From Pseudeuparius sepicola (lineage: Eukaryota; Arthropoda; Insecta; Coleoptera; Anthribidae): a stretch of 64,000 nucleotides of DNA. Positions within the stretch are counted from its first letter, which is position 1, and each line of letters starts with the position of its first letter. This document shows, one piece after another, positions 44,695-56,400 of this stretch. The notes below the pieces were generated by a model. It saw only the letters and a list, made by a program, of their open reading frames with translations, was not told the origin of the DNA and searched no databases. Location of the stretch: assembly GCA_963920635.1 (NCBI GenBank), contig OY987303.1:49537223-49601222 (forward strand), in the 5' to 3' direction. A program made the translations under genes and the position numbers.

Positions 44695-45713
44695 ATAAAG
44701 AAAATCACGTTGCTATTTTACATGTTTTAGCAAAAACAATTGGCTACTTAAATTTTTTTTTTAATAAAATAATAAAAAAAGTTCCCTTATGACTATGTGT
44801 GACAGTGTAGGTATATTCTCTCAATGAAGAGATGCAATGCAATATATTTTTTCTCATTACGCACTACACTTTTGTAGCAAGTTACATTTAGTTTTTATTT
44901 TTCTTTACTGAAACGTTAAGTTGAATGTGTCGGTACCCCGATTTTATTGTGGAGAAAATAGTCCTCTGTAACCATTGAGAAAAAATATGGAAAGAAAATC
45001 AACAGCTGTCAAATAATTTCACGCATAGGTGGTCAAAAATTATCAATCGACAATATAATTTCATATGTTGGATTGTTTTCTGGACTGCCCCTGCAGTTTT
45101 TCAAGAAAAATGTGTCAGTTTTGATAATAAACCATCCCTCTTACAGTTTGACATGAACTTCTAACATCTTTATGAATAGAAATATTACGCAATAAAAATG
45201 TTCTTTCAATGTTTATGTGATGTATGTTAAAAACATGGAAGTATAAATATATTTTCTTAATGTTTTGAATTGTTATTTCATTCCTCGTTACTTGAAACAT
45301 TAGACAAGGAAAGAGAGAGGACGCCTAACAGCGCTCGCGGCCGTGTTACCGACTGCCACATCGCACGACAGGCCAGTGGCGTAGCATGAAACGCGTTCTT
45401 AGCCATTACCACAGAGTATCTATCTATCTTTGTACCAAATTTTATTTTTTATGTTTTTGATAATGATAATGTAGGTTAAAAACAGTGTTACTAAACACTT
45501 CAAAGAAAAAAATATTCGGCGTTGTGTAGCTTTTTAAAAAAAACATCAACAATAAAAACAACTTTTCCTTATGAGTTTTTTCTCTTTAAAAATTAAGGTA
45601 GTTTACTCTTGGGGAAATTAAAAAATAAATGACACTGACAACTGACAGCTAAAACATTTAACCTACCATAGAAGAATCTACCTTCTATGATCCTACAATC
45701 CAACACAACTTTT
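44695..45713. other. Intergenic stretch, mael 3' to CTGGACC element
   Basis: A short GC-richer block at 45306-45400 (AACAGCGCTCGCGGCCGTG) stands out but gives no ORF or RNA fold that I can support. Nothing else. Confidence 0.35.
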
Positions 45714-45720
45714 GTTAGGA

Positions 45721-46596
45721 CTGGACCAACACTATATTAAAGACCCGAGCATCACGTCATATTTCATTGTTGTTTACGGACTGGGGTGGCGCTACACGAC
45801 GAAAAAAATGGCGACTTATTATAGGTTATAAGGGGGTATTCTGTGGCTATTGGGATGTCAGTTTCTGACATTTAAAATATCCAAAATTTTAAATATCCAG
45901 CTTTATTACGATTTACCTTCTTTTTACGGTAACGAATTGTTTTTGCATCCAGTATTTGAAAGTTTTATCCTATTAATACAGCTTTTATAAGTAGATTTGT
46001 TTGTGATAACATGAAATTTTCGCGCACATGGGGAAAATGGTATGCACAGACCATTACGTGAATTGCAGAAGAATAAACACTATTTTGGAATTATGGTATG
46101 ATCTAATCAACCAGCTGAAGAAGCGAAAATTAAAGATGTTATTTTGGAAGAGTATTTTGTAACGTATGCAGGAATGAAAATAGAAAATTTTGTTTATAGC
46201 TTCAGAGGGAACCAGTAGTCTTCCATATAAAGAAGAAACTGAAAAATCTAATGTGTTTTATGCTTTCACACTACAACTAGCCATGGACTGTGTTTCAAAC
46301 TAAAAGGTACCAAATACTCTTGCTTGCTTTTTAGACTCGCTTTTCTTAAGAAAATGTATGGAAATATGCCATGTGAACTTGTCAAATTAGAGGGACGTAA
46401 CAAACAAATATTTTATTTTATTTTGACTATTAACTTCCTTGTAACAGACTTATTTGCATGTTTTTATTTTATAAAAGATTCTGCAACAATGATGTTTTAA
46501 CTAAAACCACCGTGTAAATTTGTTTTGTCGTGTGGTGCCAGTGGCGATCGCTTGAAAAAGCACTATGCACAGGTCTTTAATATAGTGTTGGTCCAG
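45721..46596 (-). mobile_element. Complete CTGGACC-family TIR element, opposite orientation
   Basis: Ends as for 19545-20366. The flanks are GTTAGGA (45714-45720) and GTTAGGG (46597-46603), a 7-bp duplication with one mismatch. The interior is the reverse complement of the 19545 copy with modest divergence. Confidence 0.87.
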
Positions 46597-46939
46597 GTTA
46601 GGGTCATTTTTCATTCAAGGACAAATCAACTTTTATCAAGAATAAAATTTTCTGACAAATAAAAAATAAAAATGTTTCCCATATGTTTCCAACTTTTTCA
46701 GACACTATTATGTTAACACGATTCGATAGAAATGCTGATTTTGAATAAAAACATTAAATACATTTTGCACCTATTTATTAATAACAAGTTTTTTGTCAAC
46801 ATTGGCAACAAAATAAATAGGAAGAGAAAAGCTTAATTTTAATTAAATAACTTAAATATTTGTATGAGAATCGCCCAGTATAATATCTTAATTTTCTTAT
46901 TTGAAGTATTTTTGTCTTAAAAATCTTAGGAAGATTATA

Positions 46940-47305
46940 CAGGGTGATTCAAAACTCCGTGCACAAATTTTAGTTGAGACCAAAATAAGACGTTTTTTTC
47001 CTATAAACATGTGTCCTAAAATGCACCCCCTCCGAAATATTATAACCCTCCAAAGTTTCACGAAAAAAAAAAGGATTCTTTTGAACTACGGCTATAATTG
47101 TGCATTGAATTTCTTGAAAATTTGCATGCAGCTGTTTTTTGGCGCGCTTTATTAATTCGTTGTGTCAGAAATGACGTAAACTGAATTTTTGGGGGGATTA
47201 GGGGGTCAGTTTTTTTTAGATCGGAGGGGCTGCGTTTAGGACACGAATTTATAAGAAAAAAAGTCTTATTTTTGTGATTTGTGCACAGAGTTTTGAATCA
47301 CCCTG
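46940..47305. repeat. TACAGGGTG-class fold-back in the GILT 3' flank
   Basis: The ends CAGGGTGATTCAAAACTCCG and GAGTTTTGAATCACCCTG pair with one mismatch and are flanked by TA. On the - strand it holds an AATAAA at 47153-47148, about 200 bases past the GILT stop, which might serve as the gene's polyadenylation signal (inference). Confidence 0.85.
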
Positions 47306-47348
47306 TATAAGACTCACGTTTTGTATTGAGGTGACAAAATAAAATTTA

Positions 47349-47468
47349 CTAAGCCAATGAGATCACATGGCCACTTTGGCAGGCCTGTGGGACTACAGGT
47401 TGGATCAACTGGCACACCACTCCCCTGAAGTCAACCAAACTGGCATCCTGGAGATTCTGGTTGAATTG
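47349..47468 (-). CDS. GILT: GILT last exon
   Basis: Acceptor TGTTTCAG on the - strand. It encodes QFNQNLQDASLVDFRGVVCQ and then a short Cys-containing tail ending in ISLA before TAG (47349-47351). The pattern LQD...F...VC matches the C-terminal helix of the family. Confidence 0.88.
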   Translation of the reverse strand, partial: QFNQNLQDASLVDFRGVVCQLIQPVVPQACQSGHVISLA

Positions 47469-50400
47469 CTGAAACATATTTATTGATAAAGAGTAAATAA
47501 TAATAAAAAAGGTATTTTTCGTGAGATACGACTTTTAAAGATATGACATCATTATTCGATAGCACGTTGTACTTCTATCAACCCAGGTCTTGACTATGTT
47601 TAAAGGTTGGTGAGTTTTGTTTTGTGATATTCAAAAATGTTTTAGGTTATCTCAACTTTTGTTATCGCTTAGCGGTTAATTATAATTTTAATTTGTGTTC
47701 AAATCTACAAAAGTTCGTCTCACAACCAGCTCGTTTTCACGATAACCTATGGTTAAAAACTTAAAGAATGGGGGTAATAACTACTAGAGTTCAGCCGGCC
47801 TTAGAGCACTGGGAAGACATTATGAGATAGATGCACAGTAGAACATATTAGCTCCACCCCTTAGTAAACAAGGCAACGACGTGCTTCACTGACGTATCTC
47901 TAAAGTTAGTGATAAAAAAACCAAATGAAATATCTTATGTTATATTTCCATCTATAAAGTACAGGTTGATAGGGTAGAATTTGACTGAAATCGTAAAAGT
48001 GTCGGGTAAGTGACTTAATCCATCATAAATTATTCATACAAAGGAGGCCGACACCACAATTGAGAGCATCAGACCAGCACCCTACTTTAATTTAACCTTC
48101 ACCCATTACCTTTTTTACATTTAATTTGAGATATTGTGACTTTAAGCTCTAATAAATAAAAGGCTTTGGTTAATAATAGTCAAATAAACTGGATCGCCAT
48201 TGGGCCCTAGTCCCTCCACCAATTTTTAGCCATCCGACAGAGGGCGCTGGCGCCTGCCTGGATAGCCGCCATATTGTGTGCTATCTAGGGGATTTAGGGT
48301 GCATTCTAGGGGAAAAGCGAAATTTGTGGTGGCAACAAAAAATGACATTTGACAATGACCAACCATGGCCCTCATGCATTTGACAGCCAATGACGTGTGC
48401 GCCCAATATAGCTGAACTTTTGATGGGACATATACAGGGTGATTCAGTTGCGGCGCTCAACATGGGGATCTCGGAAACCGTAACAGATACGAAGTCGGTC
48501 AAATGGAGGCAAACTTGCGCCTTTCGGCGCCTAGCAATATGCCGTTGGGAAAGTTAAAATATTTTCATGGGTTGCTGAGATATTTAAGAAAAACCGAATT
48601 TTTGAAATTTAGATTTTATTTTTTTCTGGCGCTATTTGCGCTAATATTGAAAAATAAATTTACGTTTTCATTGCAACTTTTTCTGGACTACGTCATGGTA
48701 TTTTTAGATTTTCGGGGCGACGTTTCGTTTTTGAGATGGAGGGATCATCTTCATTTTTTTTAAATACGGACCTGGATTTTTTTTCCATATTTCGAAATAA
48801 ATCGTTGTCCTGAGTACAACAATGTATGACACATACATATTTTTTCTCATTTTGTGCGCCAAAATGCACATTTACTATGAAAAAAATTAATACGGTCCTG
48901 GACTATGCATTTTTCTCTTTTTTTTTCAAAGCTATTCCAATTATAACAGTTGATAATTTTTTTATACCTACTGGATTAATTAAAATCTATGTTTGTCATA
49001 TTTTGAAATTCTTTTTTATACTTTAGGTAAAATGTATCTCACTATTGTTAATAATTATTGTTATTCACCTAAAGTATAAAAAAGAATTTCAAAATATGAC
49101 AGACATGGAGTATAATTAATGCAGTAAGTATTAAAATAATGATCACCTGTTATAATTGGAATAGCTTTGAAAAAAAAGAGAAAAATGCATAGTCCAGGAC
49201 CGTATTAATATTTTTCTTAGTAAATGTGCATTTTAGCAGCTAAAACGAGAAAAAATATGTATGTGTCATACATCGTTGTACTCAGGACAACAATTCATTT
49301 CGAAATATGCAATAAAAAATCCAGGTCCGTATTTAAAAAAATTAAGATGATCCCTCTATCTCAAAAACGAAATGCCGCCCAGAAAATCTAAAAATACTAT
49401 GACGTGGTCCAGAAAAAGTTGCAATGAAAAAGTATAATTTTTTCAATATTATCGCAAATGGCGCCAGAAAACAATAAAATCTAAATTTCAAAAATTTGGT
49501 TTTTCTTAAATATCTCAGCATGAAAATATTTTAACTTTCTCAACGGCACATTGTCAAGTCTAATTTTTAGAAATCATGGAAACCATTATTAATTTTTACT
49601 AACAATCAAAGTACCTGTCATATTCGTAGATTCTCTAATAAAATGGCATACTTGGCATCACTGATACCTTTAGAATGATGAAAGAATAGGCCTCACTTTG
49701 GAAAGTATAATGCTGGGTCCCCTTATTTTAAAGAGTCCCTGGAAAAAACCGAAAATTGTCATTTAGTGTTTTTATTTTTTTAAACGAAAATGAAGGGGCT
49801 GGACATTTCCAAGTTTAACATTATTAAGGCACTTTTTTTACAAGGAATCTAAATATGACCTCGCATTTTTTTGTCGCCTCCCTGGACAAAGATATGACGA
49901 TCCACTTTTATTTTTCTTATGGGCGCCATATTGAATTTTTGCATTTTTGAAAAGAATATTTTTTTCCGGTTAAAATGATATCACACATTATGTTTTACTT
50001 AGTTTTTATTGCCGTAATATCAAATTAATCGTTTTTCCATAGAGTGCTTTGGAGTATTGTTTAACTATTTAGTAAAAATACAGTTAATGTTAAATTTATT
50101 GATTAAATAAATCATAAACATACCACGAGAGTATGGTCTAAGACCTTGTTATTTATTCGTCATTTGCCATAAAACACATTAACACTAAAAAAATCAAACT
50201 GGAAACACAAGAACAACAAAAACCTAGAGGAGTAGACAATCCTATTTTACGATATATGTTCAATTTGTCCTCCTTGTTTCTCAAAGCACAATGCAGCACG
50301 TTTTCTTAAATTGTTTATGGCTCATCTAATATCCCTTCGTCACCATTTATTTTTGAGAAATAATAAATTTGAATCATGTCACGCTTTTCTTCATGTGAAA

Positions 50401-53400
50401 ATGACATTTTTTTCAGTAAAATAAAGTAACTGTGACATTTAAAATTGTACTGAACTGCCAAACATTATGGGGCTTATTTTCCAAGGCATTCTATGCAAAG
50501 ACGTCAAACATTATGGGGCTTATGTTTCCCAAGGCACTCTATGCAAAAACAATTAATTTGATATTACGACAAGAAAAACAAAGTAAAGCATAATGTGTGA
50601 CATATCATTTTAACCAAAAATCTTCTTTTCCAAAATGCAAAAATTCAATATGGCATGGCGCCCATAAGAAAAATAAAAGTTGACCGTCATATCTTTGTCC
50701 AGGGAGGCGAGAAAAAAATGCGAGGTGATATTTAGATTCCTTGTAAAAAAAAAAGTGCCTTAATAATGTTAAACTTGGAAATGTCCAGCCCCTTCGTTTT
50801 CGTTTAAAAAATAAAAACTAAAACGACAATTTTCGGTTTTTTCACATTATTTTCAAAACAAGAAGGGCCAGCAAAAATTTTTTTACCATGTTACTCAGCA
50901 TCAAAATCCGCAACTTTGCATCAATTTAACCGACCTTAAGACAACCAAGATCCCCATGCATAGACTCGAAATACGGTCACCCTGTATATATGATAACAGC
51001 AATAAAAAAAAGTAGTGTGACTGATTTGGTAGTCATCTATAGCTTCAAGTTATTTGTAAACAATGGTCAAGTCCCTATTGGCTTAGTAACAAAATTTTCC
51101 TTTAATTATGAAGTAGTCAAATGATTTACGAGACAATAAACTACTGTTTATTTTGTTTTTATTTTACACGAAAAGCCATAAAATGTTCACTAACTGACAC
51201 TAACATGAGATATGATTACTCTAGGATTACTTACCCCATTATAGAGTACGGTAGGCACAAATTTGGGAGCAATCCGGGCAGTGGCTAGTTCAGCAGTCAG
51301 CTGATGCTGTGTGCCTTCTTTCGACTGGTAGCACTTCGCAACTTCGTCAAAAGGCAACCCCACCAGTTGGGCGCACTGAAATCAGAAAAGGGGTTGCCTA
51401 ACTGGCTTTGAAATTCACGGTCTTGGGAAAAAATATGTGCTCAATAAGAGGAAGTCGTCAGCAAAAAGTACGAAAAATCATACAAAAACGCAGTTGTCTA
51501 AAAAGGTCAAACTTGTTCTGTATTATTTCTGTAACAGTTATCTGTCAGATTTGATGATATGAAACATTCATACAGGGTGCTCCAAAAGTAATGGTACCTA
51601 ATATTTATGACATACAAATATTGCAGAAGTAATTAGTCCAAAAATTAGTATTTACTGAGATAGAAGAAAAAGATTGATTTTTGGCCGTATCTTCCAAAAA
51701 AAAAAAACTAAGCCTGCTCGACTGAAATTTGGCACTGCTGTGTTTTTTGGGATTGAAAATTAAGGTGACTATGTAAATTTCCATGTATCTCACAGAGGGC
51801 GTTACTTGCGCTGTTTTTTTTTACGCTTTTACTTGTTAACTTTTTTGAGGTTATCTTTTCGGATCAAAAATGTACCCTTGTTTTGTAATAATAAAATCAA
51901 CCATTGACTCCGACATTCGAAAAATAAAATTTTCGAAATCTATAATACTTAATTTCCGTTCCATTACTGTTTCTATTATTATTTGGACAAACGCTGACTG
52001 CACATCCCGGCATTTCTGGCCTATTTTAAAGCACTGTCGAACTGGACTGAGAGTTGTTTACACTTTTTTCTTGACACATTAAACTGTAAACTATAAAAAA
52101 TCGTAAAACACAACCGCATTTTGAATTCGTGATTCGCAACTGACGTAGATGCGCAGATTTGCCTTGTTTTTGGATTCGTTACTGACGTACCGTGGGTATG
52201 TGTATCGTGATTACTTTTATATTTTGCAGATTAAATTGGACCATTTAAAGTGAGAAAAAAACTTCCTTTGTACAATGTACCAAAAATTATTTGCTTTCAA
52301 AATGGAATTGATTCAGTTTGAACAAATTTGGACACCCAATTTCAAGAAAACCTATCGTGTTTTGCCCACCGTTCATCTGCAGTTTTTGTCTTAATTTTGT
52401 ATGCACATCTGTAAAGTTCGAAGGTGAAGGAGACAATTTTATTTTTCAAATTTAGGAAGTAACAAGTATTTATGGCACATTTTGTCAAATTCAATGCAAA
52501 CGGTTAACTTTATCATTATAAAACAAGTATACACTTTTGTTGTAGAATGAGAAGATGCACTACAACTAAAATGATGAATCTGCTAGACCAAAAAAGATAA
52601 CCTAAAAAAATACAAGTGAAAACAGAAACAAAAATAGCACCAGTGGCGGCGCCCTCTGTAAGAAAAACCTAGACTGACACTATATTAATGACCCTAGCAT
52701 GACGTCATATTTTATTGTTGTTTGTGGACAGGGGTGGCACTATTCGACGAAAAAAATTGCTATTTATTATAGGTTATAACAGGGTTATAGTTATGCCAAT
52801 TTCTGACGTTTTGAATGTCAATTCAAATTAAATAAAAAAATCGTTAAGTCATTTTTATCAAATGGAGACCCTCTATTTTTATAATTGTATCTTATTTAGC
52901 GTTAAAAATAAGTGTGACAGTGTATACAGGGTGTTTCAGACCTAAATACAATAATTTTAACCACATACTCAGAAAGGTGTCTAAATGCGGAAAATTGAAA
53001 AAAAAATTTTTTCGGAAATATTTTAGAAATAATTAAATAATTTTAATATTTCCCCTAACGAGCCGCTCAGTTTTATTATCGGGTAGACGCGTACCCAAGG
53101 CGCCAGGGAGAGGCAAATTCGTTTCAGGTCTTCCTTACGACGTTGTCAGATCGCGGGGCCAGGCTCAATATTACTCAATATTACTCAATATTTTTTATCT
53201 TTTCAAGGTATCTACTGATTATCTAAATGTGCCTACCTTTTATTATCCTATAGGATAATAATCTCTGATAGCAAATGAAAGGTGGTTTAAAAACTATCCT
53301 CGTCTGGTAACACCTCGGTAAGACACGCACTCACTTTCGCACTTGCCATATTATCACAAAACTCCCGGACTATATGGTACTGCAGTTTTCCACGGCGTCC

Positions 53401-56400
53401 ACCGACGGAATTTAGACCTCAACTCGCCCTGCGTCCGAGGGGAATAATTGTAGTACCTTCTCCGCGTGGCGCGTTGGTGCGTACCTTTCCGCGTTGTTGG
53501 TTTCTTGGTTTCTGATGGACGACTGTCCTGCGAGGTCGCGCTCTGCGCTCCCTCTCGATGTGGCAACTGTCGTTTTGCTCGCGGTGCGACCGACGTTGCC
53601 GATACAGTTCATTCATTGTCTGATTTTTTACTACTAACTAGATTTATTATTTATGTATTTATTACTATGTACAGTGAGTGTCCTCCGACAACAGGGATAA
53701 TCTTTAGCAAACAAAAAAATAAAGGCACAAAACACGGCGCTTAGTTAAGGTTTTATGTTTTAAGAGGCGACACGATAACAACTAAAAACTAAACTGGCAT
53801 ACGGCAGATAGATACATGATCGCCCCCTCTCCTGCCGCGCGGAAGGGCCACCTCCACCACCTGATTTCATTAGTTTAATTGAATTGGCCTTTCATAAATG
53901 CATAAATGGTAAAATTACTTAAAATCGGGGAATACCAGCTAAAACCGGCAACATTGCAGGTCGCCCTATAATGTAGCTGCTGGCCGGCCCACTTGGCGGA
54001 CGTTACCTCACCAGTGGCGTTGTTATTGTTTGTAAAAAATAGTTTCCTTAAAAAAAATTTCTGGCTTTATTATTGACTTTTAATTTTTTTAATTGCGGAT
54101 TCGTATTAAGCTCAATTTTCTCCGCATGTGGTTAAAATTATTGTATTTAGGTCTGAAACACCCTGTATTGTTGTCTATGCCAAAATGCTGCCAAATTTTC
54201 AAAATTTTCCAAAGTCTATTTTCCGAGAAATCGATCACGGCAGTTCGTCGTGGAACACCCTGTATAAGAAAACATCACACTGAAAATATTTTTCCACCTT
54301 TTCTAGGCAAGATTGTCTATACCAAATTTGAATCAATATCTCCATCTGTTCAAAAGTTATTGATGGAACACACACACAAACACACACGAATATTTTTTGC
54401 TCAAACTTTCGTTTTCGCTGTTTTCCAACATTATAAACTGATTTGGCAAATCTCTGTAGACATTTCCAAATAAAGTAAATCTAAAGTTTGTTTCGTCGAT
54501 GAGATAAATTCTGTATCTATTTACTAGATGCTCTTAATTTTTTATCTTTCTTTTAGGAAAATGATAGAAAGGTGACAAATACAGGGACTGGCAGAAAGTT
54601 GGACACAAAAATTTTATATTTTTAAACTCTATAATTTCGATTAATTTAAATTTAAAAGTCATGTGTTATCCAATGAGAAGTTGCGCTTGCGGTATTTTGT
54701 TTTTTGTAATACATAAGGTGGTCGAAAAAAGTGAAATTTCTTTTTTTTTCTAGGTGGCTGTGACTTTAAATCCGACATCCACCTTTGATTCCAAACAACT
54801 TTTATAAGTAACTTTTTACCGTATTTTAAAAAATAAGGGTACTTTACTCTTGGGTTATTTTGACATTTTTGAATATACCTCGTATCCAAAAAGAGATATT
54901 TAAACTTTGAAATGTGCGTTTTGAGTTTAAAATGATGCACCAACTTTTATCAAGAATAAAATTTTCTGAGAAATTAATAATAAAAAAATTTCCATTTGTG
55001 TCCAACTTTCTGCCGGTTTCTGTATATGTTTTACGAAATGAAGAGAAAATGCCTCAGAAAAACCTTTTATAAAATAAACTTATTCGCACTTACCTGTTGG
55101 GCAGGTAATAGTCCTTCCGGAGCTCCCTTTTTATAAGCACCCATAAAACATGCGGTGTATTCGACCTGAGCATTCGACTCCAGGCGGGTCAGAGCGCAAG
55201 ATAGCATTCGGTTCCCAGCACATTCTGATGCCCCGTGCTGGCATACGAACTTGGCCCCACCTTCCAAACTCTGTAATATAATCGATGGAGATCTAATTTA
55301 AGTAAAATCATAATAATTTTTTCTATGACTATCTTATGCATTTGGTAGGACATATCCTTCATTTTTTGGGAGGGCTCTAGAGAAACTGGCAGCCAAACTT
55401 TAGTAAGTGAAACAATAAATAAATCAGCACAACCTACACAGAAACATGGTATGTTGGCAAAACGTCAGATTCCTTCTTCGTTTATGTCAGTCACAAGGGT
55501 TCTCTGACTTTTCTTTTTTTATTTTCTTTTATTGTGCGTTATAATTACTAGTCATTCTTTAAAATACAATATAGTTTTGTGCGAGTGTTTGTTTTTCGTG
55601 TCAGTGTTTAGTCAAAATATAAGATACACTGAGCTACTTTTTTAGGTTTTAGATAAATGTACATAAATTAATAAACTACTAAAAACCAAGTATATAATAT
55701 GCAAAATGTATGTATGTAATATGCAAAATGCTGTTGAAAAACTTTTCCATCCAATGTGTCTATTATGCTACACCCACATTATATTTATCTTTTGCCATCC
55801 ATCACGTGACACGTTCATTGCGCATCTTTGTCTTATTACTTATTACCATGTTGAAACCTATTCCTATCCATAGTTGTCTGCCTAAAATGCAGTAAATTTC
55901 TCCTCTGTGTGACTTAATTTGAGGTCCTAAACGCCCAACGTCCGAAAAGTGGGCCTATAGATGAGTGACATAGAGAAGACAGCGAGGCCTATGATAAAGA
56001 CAGTCCATGGTGCACGAAAATCGTATGACTATCTTAGTCCAACGTTACATGTCATTTGTCACATAACTGAAAGTGGCAGCCTGTGTTTTGAGAAGTTTTA
56101 AGTGTTTAAAGTGTTAATAAATGTCTGAGTGAGTTTTCATTTTTATTTCGTAAAATATAACTTAAATACCAAATATTGGGTATGTTTACATTATTTGATT
56201 TTTTTCCTTAATGGATTCCTATATAGATATTGTGCAATAAATGTGCTGATATTCAATTCAAACTAGTTAAATTAATCATGCAACTAGGTATATGTGAATA
56301 ATGATAAATTCCATAATTCTGTTGTTTAAGTTCTATCTTTGATTTTTCCACTTCAGAAAAAAAACTCACTTGTATCCTCGAATATTTGCTCGTTTTATTT

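Noticed and set aside
53354..53744. Overlapping Arg/Ser-rich ORFs in the GC-rich cassette
   Set aside because: Three frames on the - strand and one on + are open at once, as expected from composition; no domain recognised.
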